Assembly (NCBI GenBank): GCA_034766995.1
Contig: CM068317.1
Coordinates: 31,687,001-31,751,000 of the forward strand
Origin: Acanthacorydalis orientalis
Taxonomy: Eukaryota; Arthropoda; Insecta; Megaloptera; Corydalidae
Length of the DNA stretch: 64,000 bases
Direction: 5' to 3'
Below, piece after piece: positions 15,290-28,485 of the stretch. The stretch's first letter is position 1. Each line of letters starts with the position of its first letter. The translations under genes were made by a program, and so were the position numbers. The notes below the pieces were generated by a model. The model saw only the letters and a list, made by a program, of their open reading frames with translations. It was not told the DNA's origin and ran no database searches.

Positions 15290-15960
15290 ACTGTACACAC
15301 TGAAAATACATTGAACTCGGCCACAAGAATATCAAAAACAGTTTTCAATAATAACATACGAAATGGTAATCAAAACAAGCGTTATGAACACGTGCTTACA
15401 CAGAGCGAGTCAAAACCACAATAAAGAGGAGCCATCCATGCTACAGACAGATACACATTCGCGGAAATAATTATAGAGCGAAGCGAAGAAATTACTTGCA
15501 ACGAACACTCACACACGCCATGTGTTCGAGGAACATACGTTATAGAAAAAACTTTATTCCGTCCGTTTATATCGAATCAAAGTCGTTTAGCCGTTACAAA
15601 CGAATAACGATACAAGAAATTTTACCGACCGCTTCTATGTAAAGTACATAAAGTGAAGTATTGAACGTGTAATCCGGTCTTGTTTGGCTCAAGTATACCT
15701 GTTGTGCGATGGCAATGCCATTGACATTGAGTTATAATCTAGGCCAGTGTGTCGATCTTGAACAAATTCGTTTCGAAATATGTTTGTTAAACAAGAATAG
15801 ATTTATAATGTTTATGGGTTAATGGTGTTTATTCTTCTTCGTTGATCGACGGTTGCGCATACACCTCGCTTCATTATTTTATACCTTAATAGACATAGAC
15901 TGCCGGAAAAGAAAATACATTCTTGCACCTATGTGATTTTGTATAGTTGTCATTGTCTTT
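15290..15960. promoter_or_regulatory. GC-elevated non-coding island, candidate promoter or enhancer
   Basis: About 670 bases stand out from the surrounding AT-rich sequence by higher GC, many CG dinucleotides and mixed-complexity sequence. Stops occur in every frame, so it does not look coding. In compact insect genomes such patches in long introns or gene flanks are often alternative promoters, leader exons or enhancers. That assignment is inference; no TATA box or donor site decides it. Confidence 0.3.
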
Positions 15961-16146
15961 TATTGAACTGTGAAAAAAGTTGATGATACATATGTCTCAA
16001 AAGATGAAAGAAAGATCGGAATGCAAATGAGATTTCTAATTTTCTTATCGTAACGTACACAAAAATATTTTGGTAAAAAAATATTGAAACATATCGATAT
16101 TTAAAAAAAAAAACTTGTTTCATAAAATATTTTTTATATTAACCAA

Positions 16147-16202
16147 GGGGCTCTGCCCCCTACTCGCTATGATTTCCAACTCTCTGGAGGGGCTTTGCCC
16201 CC
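16147..16202. other. Two adjacent GC-rich mini-hairpins
   Basis: GGGGCTCTGCCCC at 16,147-16,159 and GGGGCTTTGCCCC at 16,189-16,201 each form a five-base GGGGC/GCCCC stem with a three-base loop, 42 bases apart. Runs of four or five G or C are otherwise nearly absent from this AT-rich region. Function unknown; they may be part of a dispersed repeat. Confidence 0.6.
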
Positions 16203-17332
16203 TCTTACTCTCCCCTAATAAATAACAGAAATTAACAAATTATACACACTAATAATCTAGGTAAAATGTAAGTCGTAATTTTTTTATAGGATATGTTTAT
16301 AAACATTAACAACAAAATACAATATTAAAATGTGTAACAATGTTTCTACTCTAAACCTTCAGAAAATATAATATTTTGAATAAATTTCATCAGTTTTGCA
16401 TTGAAATCGTATACACCTCTTTCGTTGTACACCGTGAGAGAGATACATACATGTGACTGATGTCAACCAATCAGAACAGAGACCACGGGATATTAATTAA
16501 CCATTCATTAATGATCGGGAACGGTTAACATGCTACTGTAGAGTGTAACAGAGGAAGCGGCGTTACAAGGAGATGGTCTATACGAAAAATTAAAAAAATG
16601 TATTATGGAAATTTTACGATGGAATTATTTTTTTAGGTATAGAAAGATTATTTTATAATCTTCTCAAGAAAGATTAACTTTCTTGCATACCGTTTATTTC
16701 TTAATGTCAACAAATTTATTTAAAAAAATGATTTTTTTAATAAATCAATATTAGTACTTTTCAAAATATAATCTCGGACATTAATATATATATTATATAT
16801 ATATATATAATCATTTACATTGATACAACAATTTGAAAAAAATACTATTGATGTAATAGGATTGTGTTTATTTTTTTTATTTTTCATAAATTCCTCTAAT
16901 TATAAGAACGGCAAATTATTTTTAAAGTAAACACCTTGTAATACAAGACATATGCAATATTTTCTTAAAACATTTCCTGCTTTGAATGTGTCTAGTCTCG
17001 AAGTGATATCTCTAATAAATTTCAATCAGATTGAGTCGTATGATATCAGAAATGTGAATTGTTATTAAAACGCATTTTACCAAAATTTAGCAGCTCATAT
17101 TACTCAAAAAAGATAAATTCTAAATAAAATTAAATAAAACATAAGCATAAATAATTTCATAGAATTTTCTGAGCATAAGTCAACAATCAATCAGAAAGAC
17201 GAAAAGAAATTAGTTTAATACAAACACTGAAAATGGTCAAAAGCAAAATGACAGAAATCTGTAACAATCAGAAAGTTATAACTTGTTAGTAGGATTCATT
17301 TTGGTTAATCTAAATTTAAGCTATATATACAT

Positions 17333-17366
<34 letters not shown>

Positions 17367-17415
17367 ATATATATATAATACACTAATATAATTTTAATCC
17401 TTCCATAAATTCTGC

Positions 17416-17445
17416 CACGTGCTACACTGTTTTCTAAAGCACGTG
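17416..17445. promoter_or_regulatory. Pair of canonical E-boxes (CACGTG) 24 bp apart
   Basis: Perfect CACGTG palindromes occur at 17,416-17,421 and 17,440-17,445. Together they form an inverted arrangement, CACGTGC then GCACGTG. In insects CACGTG is the site for bHLH factors such as Clock/Cycle, Myc/Max and USF. Two exact hexamers this close in AT-rich sequence are notable, but binding is inferred. Confidence 0.3.
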
Positions 17446-18796
17446 TAATCTCATCACGAGCGCCTCAAGCAATTTATTTCTAGTACAAAACGCTGCATTA
17501 TAAGACCTTCAATAATTTATAAACATAGGCTAGGTTGAAAATGAATTTTAATTATTTTATTTCATTTCGTTTTAAAGATTAAAAAATGAGAGTATATAAA
17601 AATGGATGCCAATTTAATTCATAATAAATTACAGAATGTATAAATAAATTAATTTCTGTCGATAAAAAATAGCTAAAACTATACATTTAATCGTTGCACA
17701 TTCTCAGAAAAATATTTAATTTTAAATTATTAAACTGTACATTTTAAATTTAGTCATTATTTAAAAAAAATCATATTATGAATAAATAATTATTATAATT
17801 TAATGTTTTGCGTATTACATGTACATCTCTCTAAATTGTCTATTACATATAATATACACCAAAAATTTTAATATCAATAAAAAAGTAAACACGTTAATTA
17901 AATAATTATATTTAATGTTTCGATTACTTAGTCACTAAACTTTATAAACATTATATAAAATTACTTAATGATGCAATTTAGTTAACAGTAAACACTAATT
18001 AAAAAATAAATAATTATTTAATAATATAATAAATGTGTAGTAAGAGAATGTAATTTAATAAAAAAACATAATATCAGAAATATTTGTGTTAGCTACATGT
18101 AAATTTTCATAAAATTCGGCTATAATTAACCTTTTTTCACTTTTAAAACACTTAATAAAATTAAAATAATGACCTTATGTTAATATTTTTGTTCTTATTT
18201 TTAATCTTCAATCCATAAAAAATACTATTTATCATCAAATTTATTTTTATATTATATACGAATAACGAAACACTTCGTTTTATAGAAATCATTCTTTAGA
18301 ACTCAATAATATAAATACTATTGCTCCGTATATTTGAAAATGTATATTCTGTTTATAGTATCCTTATATAAAAAATAATGTTCCTGCTGGTTTCAATAAA
18401 GTTTGAATATATTTATTTTTGTATAGTTGTTCATTGACTTGCTGCAAACAACTGGCCAATTATAAGCTCTAATAATCATCTATACAATTAAAATAATATA
18501 TTGTATCCGTTTAAACACAAAGATTTTTAATATAGTACGGTACACTTGTTAAATACCATGAAATATAATGTCCATTCGAACTTGTGTGTTAAGATTCGTA
18601 GAAATATAATTACTTTATCAGAACGAACAATGACGTTATAATTAAATTCAACCTAAGTATCAGTCATGTCACTAGAAATATTTCTACACAACTCGTATTT
18701 ACAGCTTTGTTACAACGGTTTGTTAAATATGTTTTCAAAATTAATTATAGTCGAAAATAAGTGAATCTGTAGATTCATTAAGTAATATACTTACTT

Positions 18797-18878
<82 letters not shown>
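18797..18878. repeat. Compound (CA)n-(TA)n microsatellite
   Basis: A short CA run passes into an uninterrupted TA run; about 80 bases in total. Confidence 0.95.
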
Positions 18879-18883
<5 letters not shown>

Positions 18884-19549
18884 TATATATATAGATATTC
18901 ATTTACTATTTGATTTTCATACTTTTCACAGTTTCAATTCTATTAGTTGATATAAGGTTTATTAATATTTATTTTAGTTTTCAACTAATCAAAAATGGTA
19001 AATATATAAATTATAAGAACACATCCATAGAATGAAATAAAAAATAACAAATTTTGGTACATTACATGTTTATATAACAAATGCACAAAATTGCATATTT
19101 TCTCTGACAAAATGAAAGAAGATATGTGTAATACGTGATGAAATATTCATAATATATCTGTGACGCGTTAAATTACAACAAATATACGAAGTCACTCTCT
19201 CTGTGCAAATTATCGTTTATAAAAATTACAATATTTTCGACATATTTTTCACTTGTGGTTAATGAGAATGAAATCGGAATTAAAGACCAACAATAATTCA
19301 CAATAAATAGAGCGGACTGAATTTTGTTTATATACACTGTAGTTAACTCCTAATTTACTGGTTTTATTTTAATTATATGTATAGTTTAGAAATCTAATTA
19401 AAATGTTCTAATAATAATAATGATGATGCGATGCTTTCCAAATTATTTGAACGTTTTTATCTTAGCATTTAATTATAAATTCTTGTTGTATCTTTTAATT
19501 TCTCTCTTGTTCTCTTTTTCTTTACCCATACGCATACACAAACACACAC

Positions 19550-19585
<36 letters not shown>

Positions 19586-20888
19586 GTAAGTATGTACGTA
19601 TCTATATAATTTGATAATCAACACATGATTTATTTATTTTCCGCTTCTTTTAAAAACTTCTAAGTTAGTAATAATTGTAAAAGGGTTTAAATGCTGGAAA
19701 TGTCTGAAAATTATCATTTATAAAAAAGTACACCTGAAATACCTCTACTTTAATATTTTTTCTGTAAAATGAAAGTCTAAAGGAAATCGATTTTGAGAAA
19801 ATTATGACATAGTTAAATGAATATAGCACTCAACTTTGAATTTTTTTTAATAAAATCAACAATACATATTCAATTTTTCAGTTTGTCTAAATTTAAATTT
19901 TATTTTCCAAATTAAAAAAAAATATGACTAAGCTAATTCGTTATCCCTAATATTGTTTTCATATATTTATATTGTTTGTAATAAAACATATGAACTTTGT
20001 AAATAATCGATGATACTGATGTATTGGTTATTAACTAGAATTGACAGGCTTTAGAATAAATAATTAAAAATTAGTTATAATATATATTATACTAATACTA
20101 TTAATATAAATGATTAAGTTATGTTTAAAATAGAATTTTCTGTTTAAATAACCAAGTAAAATGACTAAAAACTCACAAAAAATGAAAATTCGCAACTTTA
20201 AATTATACATTTAAATCATATATTGGATATCCAAAATAATGGGAATTGAATCGAAGAATAGCTTCTTCTTTAATGACAAGAATAATTATGCGTTTAAAAT
20301 TAAAGTAGATACTTATAATAAGCGCTTCAGTGTTTAATCAATTTTGCATAGATGTTCTTGTGTCTAGAGTGAATCGCATCCATGTAAGTTAAATCCTCTA
20401 CATTATCAGATATCTGAGATCAGAGATTTTAAGTTTTCAAGTCTAGATTAAAGACAACAAGTAAAAGATAAATAATGTTTCCTCTTTGTAACACATTCCC
20501 ACCTGATTTTTTCCTAGGTTGATAAACACTTTTTACATCTATACTTAGAATTATAAAAAAAAAATATTAAAACAAAAACAAACAAGAATTACATATATAA
20601 CAGATTTTAAAACAAAAATATAAATGACCATATATACTACAGAAAAAATATAATAAATAAAGAATAAAATTATTCGGGTCGAAATCGACGTAAAGAGGCC
20701 CAGAAAGAGAAATAATGATGATAAATAGATGCGTAGAGTAGTTAACACGTATAGTAAAACATCATAAAATGAATTAGAAATATAGGGAAAAAGCTATAAG
20801 ATCTCTCAAATATAAATAAATTACAGAAAATAAATAAGTTATAAAATTCATTTATACTTTAGTGGATCGTCAAAGTTTTAAGATGGAC

Positions 20889-20889
<1 letters not shown>

Positions 20890-20936
<47 letters not shown>

Positions 20937-20939
20937 TAT

Positions 20940-20983
<44 letters not shown>
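20890..20983. repeat. Interrupted (TA)n microsatellite
   Basis: Two TA runs separated by a TACATACATA interruption; about 94 bases in total. Confidence 0.95.
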
Positions 20984-20991
<8 letters not shown>

Positions 20992-22657
20992 ATGTATTTA
21001 AGTACACTTTTTTGTTTTATTATTTCAAATAATCCATTATTATTTAACACTTTAATCTATTTCTAAAAAATAATTATTATATCCAATAAACACATCAAAT
21101 TAAGTTTAAAACACTAATTTGTAATGAATGTTTATAAAAAATTGGTAATATAAGTAAAACAAATAAAACAATTCGACTAGTCAAAAGAACTACATTGAAT
21201 TATTTATGACTACAAAAATTAAAAATATTATTTCTAGTAATTATGCCAGACTGTTAAAGAAAAAAAATAGTAATATTTTAAACCTTTTTCCAATTAAATA
21301 AATTCAGTGCATTTTAGTCATGTATTTATTTCATTGCTTATAAAGAAAATAAACAATTTTTAAAAATATTTTGTCTCTGCGGTGAACAGGAAGCAAGAGT
21401 ATAAGTAATATAAAAAAAATAATGAAAAATATAGTAATACGGTTAACGTTATTGCCACTATGTACATCTACCATATGTTGAACAGCATAGATTCTCTCAA
21501 TTGATACATTGGTGTAACAAATTATATGCACATAACAAATACGAGCACTGTAGATGTAAAAGATTGTAAATTAAAGTAGAGTAATCTTAATATATATGTT
21601 ATACATGTGCACTTATGATAAAAACAAATAGTATATAAAACGAGTATGATAGTAACTACCGTAATTAAATATTTCATACAATAAGAAATATAAAAAACAC
21701 GTTTTGACATTTTTTTCATTAATGCTCAAATAACACGCACATACACACATACACACACACATACACACACACGCATATATATATATATATATACAATATT
21801 AATATTTTAATATGTAAATGTTTTTATACAGTATATAATTATTTATTAAAAGGATATTCAGTTGTTAACAGGTTTGCATATCTGTTGTTTATTTGCACTT
21901 TTTTGACAACAGTTATTCCAGTAACCTAATTACGTCTAATTTCGTGTATACTATTATTTATGACAAATTTTACAATATATTCTATGTTTAAAAAAATATG
22001 AATTTCATAATGGCATCGATAAGTTTTCCTTGATTTATAATTAAATTTTAATCCAGTATATCTAAACACAATTATATACTAAAATCAATGAAAGTATTTT
22101 CAACAAAAATATATTCTTAATTACAGTAAACTAAATAAATACTAGAAGAAATTGTCAATATTTTACCACTTAATGATTTCAAAGAATTGTTTTTTCATAT
22201 ATTTTTTTTGATTCGATTTATTCGCGGCCATCTACTTTTGCAACAAATTTTGACCTAATTTCAATTTTTATTGCGTAGTATTAATTATTTAATTACTGAC
22301 TCATTTCTTTTGATGTATATTACTTTCTCTATTTAATCTCCTTGATTTCCAATTATTTGAAATACCGATTAATTACCATAAATAAAAAATTAAAGTATAT
22401 TTGTTAATATTCATGCTTCATAAATGTACTAATATTTTGGTATCAAGGATATTTTTTTTAAAAAATAATTTTATCACCTGTTATTTTAGCGAATAACATA
22501 TTTGTATAAATTTTAATATAATTAAATTATCCAGTCAATACATTAGAATTAAATATTCATTTTAGATACTGGTTGATGATTTTTAATGGCATAAATTGTA
22601 TATATTCTAAAGAAATAAAATATAAAATATGTAAATCTATTAAACATCAAGAAAAAT

Positions 22658-22709
<52 letters not shown>

Positions 22710-23345
22710 GATATTTTTGTTATATATCACTGTTGAAAATTGTACAATAAACAACAGATGAAATTAGAACAACAAATTAAATTGTAAAACAAAAATTTGT
22801 TAAGAGGCAAAATTCAAACATAAATTCTTAGCAATTATATAATAATCCGACTTTCGATTAACTCTTCACTTGCGATATCAGCCGCCTGAATATTAAAAAC
22901 TATGTCTCAAAATATATTTGCATAAATTTTAAATTGAATTTTAATATTACAAAATAATGTTGCGTGAATAAGAAATAAATATAATTTATTATGATTTTCT
23001 AGGTAAATGATAAATACTTAACATTTTCTATTTTTATTACAAAAAAATATTCATTCATATTGTTCTGTTAAAGAGCTCTATTAAAGTAAAGACATAAAAA
23101 AATATCTTTAGTAAAAAGGGCTATATATATAGTAAATAGTGAATAGAGAAGTAGACATTTTATGACCTTATATTACATTATATACCTTTACCTTTAGAAC
23201 ATCCCATTTTAAAATCTACCTACTAAAATTATTTTATTATTATCATGGGACTTATATCACCTGTATATGAAAAAATTCAAAAAAAAATGTTAAATTCAAC
23301 TGCATTTTATAAGTAGAGATGTTCCATACGCCGAGATATACAGTG

Positions 23346-23346
<1 letters not shown>

Positions 23347-23412
<66 letters not shown>
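23347..23412. repeat. (TA)n microsatellite
   Basis: TA run of about 65 bases with one early phase slip. A second, shorter run at 23,578-23,608 lies in the predicted intron just past the donor of the ankyrin exon. Confidence 0.95.
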
Positions 23413-23417
<5 letters not shown>

Positions 23418-23575
23418 AATTCTAACATAAAATATGTCAATATACAGGTATACAGATATTCATAATGGATAGATACTTTTATCCTTAATATAAATATTAA
23501 CTATTTATCTATTAAAATGTATATAATTTTAATAAAAAGTTATTCTGCATTTATTACTAAAGATAATTAAAATAA

Positions 23576-23612
<37 letters not shown>

Positions 23613-23637
23613 TAATTTATAAATCATTAAACCATAC

Positions 23638-24170
23638 CTCGCAGCTAGATGAAGAGAATTACATCCACTCGAATCTGTATCTAGTGGATCCCATCCAACA
23701 TATCTAACAAGCCACATAACAGATTCAAGACGTCCAAGAATGGCAGCATCATGAAGAGGCGTAAAGCCAGCCGAACAACGTGGTGGAGATATCCGACATG
23801 TTCGTTTACGTTTTCTTTCTATTGTCCCACGTGCTTTAATTTTTTTCTCCCTGTTATTCAATATTCCTGATATTTGTACAGCCGCTTCATTTAAACTAGT
23901 AGGTGAAATATCTCTGCAGGATTTGAAACGTACAACACGTTTACTACGTGAATTACGAACATTACAGATGTGAGATTTCAATAATGTTTCCAACATACTA
24001 ATATCTCCACTTCTAGCTGCATAATGGAGACACGTTGCTCCAGTAGCATCTCGAAACTGAAATATTTTCTGCGAGTTTTTCAATTTCTTCTGAATTTTTT
24101 TAATATATGTAGTATCACTCCTTAAACATGCACGAAATAGTAGAGCAGCATCGATTTCTTTTGAGCTCAT
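23638..24170 (-). CDS. forked: Ankyrin-repeat exon, Espin/Forked-like N-terminus
   Basis: This exon encodes 177 residues plus two bases and ends at an AG|GTATGG donor (23,638/23,637). Past the donor the frame runs into intronic TA repeat and translates as Tyr-Ile, showing where coding ends. The Met at 24,170 follows an in-frame TAA nine bases upstream. Seen in the protein: ankyrin repeat 1 at about residues 39-67 (GATCLHYAARSG core), a basic insertion of about 65 residues rich in Arg/Lys, repeat 2 at about 135-165 (GFTPLHDAAILGRLESVMWL) and the start of repeat 3 (SGCNSLHLAAR), cut at the splice site. The TPLHDAA..G.L....WL then SG...LHLAAR layout matches the ankyrin repeats of Espin and insect Forked, which cross-link actin filaments in bristles and microvilli. 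Further ankyrin exons are expected on the minus strand at lower coordinates; I did not find them, so they probably lie beyond the window. Another ankyrin family cannot be excluded. Confidence 0.7.
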
Positions 24171-25692
24171 TTGTTAATAAATATCTAGCACAAAATATAT
24201 TTAAAATTTAGTACACTCTGTTCAACAAATTGCACTTTAATAGTTTTATAGACTGCACTACATAAAAAATATTTTTTCAAGTACATAAATCGTTTCCAAT
24301 ACACTCAGTCTGTCTGTTCAATCTGTTTGAATAAACATTTTATTACCAAAATAGTTGCATTATTAAAAACTTACATATAAATTAAAAACATTAAAGAGAT
24401 AATAAAAAATTACGCGAACACACGTGTTGATATAAAATAATAATCGATATAATAAACATGTTAATTTAATATAAGAAAATGTCAAATTAATCATATAAAT
24501 ATTAAGAAATATATCTTAATTAATATACGTTTAATAAATGAATAAAAATCAAATAGAACCGAATAAAAAATTTAAATTCTATTTAATTTACATGAAACCG
24601 CAATAAATTTATTAATCTCATTAATATTAATATTCATAAAACACCTTCATTTAAATGAACATACAAAATTAATGATCTTCTTAATGCAGTGAACAATAAT
24701 ACACTTTTTGAAAGAAAAATGTCAAGGATAATATCGAATTACATCCCGTTATGAACATTAAAAATAAATATATTGAATAAACGTTTTTCAAGAAAACATC
24801 CGTTTTGAACGCATTAAAAACCGATTTAATAAATTCAAAACACTTCATTTTCGTTCTAATGTTTCAGACGTACTAAACGTTCATATTTTGTGCTGCAAAA
24901 ATAATTCTCGAAGATTATAAAAAATTCATGAGATACACTTTTTTCTATATATTCTTAGGTTTTGAAGAAGAAAAAATGAAGTCACGGCAAATAAACCGCT
25001 AACGTAGTCATTATTGTAAACATATACTTTATTAGAATTTAATATTATGTATAGTATAATAAGAAGTTGTAGAATTTACAATTGTAATGAGAATTGTTTA
25101 TAATTTATTCTCCAGTTTAATAATTCACATTTTCATGAATTAATTAATATTAAAAATTCAAAATCTAATGTTTACTTTCAATCTCTTTCTTTTACCAAAT
25201 TATATATATATATATATATACGTTGGCATTTGAAATATACATGTTAAATTATTGACACAAATTATTTGTAAAAAAAAATTTCGCAACACAGAACTGTACA
25301 TCTACTTTTTAAATAGCATTATAATTTATATTTTCATTTGATAATAAAATAATATTTTCTAAATTGTAAGTATTATAGAATTTTTTATTTAGTCTCTTAA
25401 ATAAATATATAATTAATAAAAAGTAGCATAAAAATTCTTTATCATTTATGAAGAACATAAACTGTGTTAAAAAGAATACATTTTTAAAAATCAACAAAGG
25501 AAAGATTACGATAAAGATAAATTTATCATTTTTATTTTTTCTTTAAGAAAATATCCACTAATTATATTTTATATGAAACGAGATCGTTTGATGAAATACT
25601 TAACTACTGATTTCATTTATTTTTAAGCAAAATTATGCAAATTGATTTATTTGTTTCACATCTGTAAATAAATCAATAAAAATACCATTTAA

Positions 25693-25744
<52 letters not shown>

Positions 25745-26285
25745 TAGTGCACATAAAATGATATATACCATAAACTTTTTTATTTGGAATATACTGAACT
25801 TTTGACTTCTGATTCAGTTAACATTTATCTTACACACCTAAAATATGTTTACACTTTCACCAAACTATAAACGTCTTTAAAAACAGAACAAGTTTTTTTA
25901 AAGATTTAGTTAAAGATTTATTTATTTAGGCAGCAAAAAATGCACTACAAAATCCACTGACGAATTGATAAATGTAATATCCTTCACGTAGATTATAATA
26001 AACTAATTCAAAATTACAATAAAAGTTGTTGGTTCTATCCATAAGACTGGACGACCTCCTACGTGATGTTATACCTGTCTTTTAAATGTCATTACATAAT
26101 GTATTAATGATCGCCGGAAGATGATTGCTTTGTAAAATGTATGTTAAATATAGGTATTTTTAGTTAGGCAGGAAAATGATTGCGTACACAAATGTCGATT
26201 CAATAATATTACTTGTTTTATAGTTTCGGTTGTAATTGATTCGGAAAATTGGTGGTTAGTAAAAATAATAGTCAGTAGAAAATTG

Positions 26286-26381
<96 letters not shown>

Positions 26382-26816
26382 TTGTTCAACAATTCGATGC
26401 TGAACAAAATCTTCATTTCTTTCAATTTAAACATTCCAGTACCTCTATCTACACGTTTTCAAGACATTATATAATATCCTTATCCCATTTATTCATTGTC
26501 CTCTTTTAGATCTCATATTTTCGTTATCCAGCTATAAATTCGAATATTCATCAACTGTTATCTTTTCTTACAATACGTTCCATTCATTTACATTTTAAAT
26601 GTTTTCGTCCAACTCTTTTCTGTATCTTCTGAAATATTTGTGAAGATAGCTCTGTTATCAGCAAAATATATAGAGCTTAACATTTCGTTTTTTTGTTTTT
26701 ATTCTTTATCTTTTCAGTTCAGTAAAATATTTTAAGCCGAAAATAAAACAATTTTGATAAAATTGCATTACATGTCTTATCTTTTTTCAATTATATTTTA
26801 TTGATTTCTTCATATC

Positions 26817-26874
<58 letters not shown>

Positions 26875-27143
26875 CTTACTAAATACAGGTCAATACACGT
26901 GAACAAATATAAATTAATCTTCAATTATTCGCCATACTAGCAGATAATGCTACGGTATTAGAATATTGATCGAAGTGTAAAATTTTAAATAGTTAAAAAA
27001 ATTAAAATATGTACATTACTATGTAGAAAATTTATATCTTTAATAAATTATCACGTTTCACATTTTAATTAGGAAAAGATTAATTTACCGTTTTATTTCA
27101 TAGAAATTTTATTTCTTATACTGATAATGTTAACAGAATTAAC

Positions 27144-27197
<54 letters not shown>

Positions 27198-27628
27198 TGT
27201 TAAGAAAATTTTAGGACAATCCTTATAATTCTTTTAACGTCCATTTAACAACTATCACTAAATATTTAATATAACATTCAAATATATCATATACATTAAC
27301 AATTTTAAGAACAATATTCATTTTGTGTTTTTCCATTTAATACTTTTTCAATAGAGTTTCATTATGTTATTAATATTTAAATAATTACCAGAAACAATAT
27401 TGATTGTACATTACATTCACTTTTATTTTATAAAATTGTCTTAATTACAATATTTTGAATTAATTCAATATAATGATCATTATCTATAAAAAAAAACTAA
27501 ATAAAAAAAATTGTTTCTAATGCAGTTTTCTAATAATCCATATGAAAATTTCATATATTTTTAACCCTTAGAAACTTTTTAATTAATAATTTATTATTCT
27601 TTGAATCGCATTTATGGATTTACATAAA

Positions 27629-27669
<41 letters not shown>

Positions 27670-28048
27670 GTATATTAATATTATTTGTTTGAACTTTGTC
27701 ACCATAACTTAATATTTAAATAAAATATTCCACAAAAGTGCAGTAATAAATCACCAACAATAATTAACATGTAAATAAAAAATATGTAAATTTCTGCTAT
27801 TTATTTTAAAATATTTAAATTATGAAATATTGATGAAATATATGAACGAACGATTAAGAATAGTTATGAAACTAGTAATTGTATCAAATGATATATTGTA
27901 TTAAGTAAATGTTTAGTCAAAGTAATACATTCGTGCTTGCATAATTAAAGTTACGTTCCCATAATTTCTGTTTTTTAAAGCTATATATAATAAGTATTCA
28001 ATAATGATATTAATAAATACAAATAATAAAATAGATAAGACACGTTTC

Positions 28049-28080
<32 letters not shown>
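24171..28080. other. Non-coding AT-rich stretch
   Basis: No exon is recognised. It holds several TA microsatellites (near 25,198, 25,698, 26,290-26,373, 26,818-26,871, 27,149, 27,631 and 28,049) and otherwise undistinguished AT-rich sequence. It separates two minus-strand exons and may be an intron or a 5' flank with a promoter just upstream of 24,170. Confidence 0.4.
26290..26373. repeat. Interrupted (TA)n microsatellite
   Basis: Two TA runs joined by a TGTATATG interruption; about 84 bases. A further pure run lies at 26,818-26,871. Confidence 0.95.
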
Positions 28081-28081
<1 letters not shown>

Positions 28082-28108
28082 ATTTAATCATGAAAATTAA
28101 TAGTGTAC

Positions 28109-28485
28109 CTGTCTTGTTCGCAGTGTCCTTTACAATGATGTGTTTTCGAACAGTGTCCTCCATTAATAATAAAATCACTGCAACAGATTGATTCTGGAAA
28201 TGTTGAAGACGATAATGTATCCATGTCGAATTCGGTCTCGAATGGAATTCCTGGATTGCCAATGAATCTTGGAACAATATTACGACACGTGCTTGACATT
28301 TGTCTATTAACACTTCCACGTGTGGTCCAATTTAATGTAGCAATGTCACTTTTATAATTCGTTTTTCTATTATTAATTTCTGTACAGAACTTATATACTT
28401 TACTTCTGCACCTAGATTTATTTAGTTTCCTTTTATTTTTCGTAATTTGAATTATGTGTAAACGGATAAGTTCCAGCAAGCACAT
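28109..28485 (-). CDS. Predicted coding exon, unrecognised, Cys/His-rich end (possible alternative first exon)
   Basis: The exon encodes 125 residues plus two bases and ends at a strong AG|GTACAC donor at 28,109/28,108. In-frame stops (TAA TAA) precede the chosen Met at 28,485 by 24-30 bases. The first 50 residues are basic and Lys/Arg/Asn-rich. A Pro/Gly/acidic segment follows around residues 70-100, then a Cys/His-rich tail (CCSDF, HCSKTHHCKGHC). No family is recognised; the Cys/His spacing does not match a zinc finger I can name. It has the same strand and donor phase as the ankyrin exon 4 kb away. It cannot read through the bases just before the ankyrin exon's Met because of an in-frame stop there, so it would be an alternative start or a separate gene. 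Confidence 0.45.

Larger units (their letters stand above)
15961..23577. other. Gene-poor AT-rich stretch
   Basis: No recognisable coding exon on either strand. It contains a pair of GC-rich hairpins (16,147-16,202), a less AT-rich patch at about 16,380-16,590 with a CCAATCAG motif, an E-box pair (17,416-17,445), and TA or CA/TA microsatellites near 16,788, 17,330, 18,797, 19,543, 20,890, 21,743, 22,663 and 23,347. Otherwise I see nothing that can be named. Confidence 0.4.
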
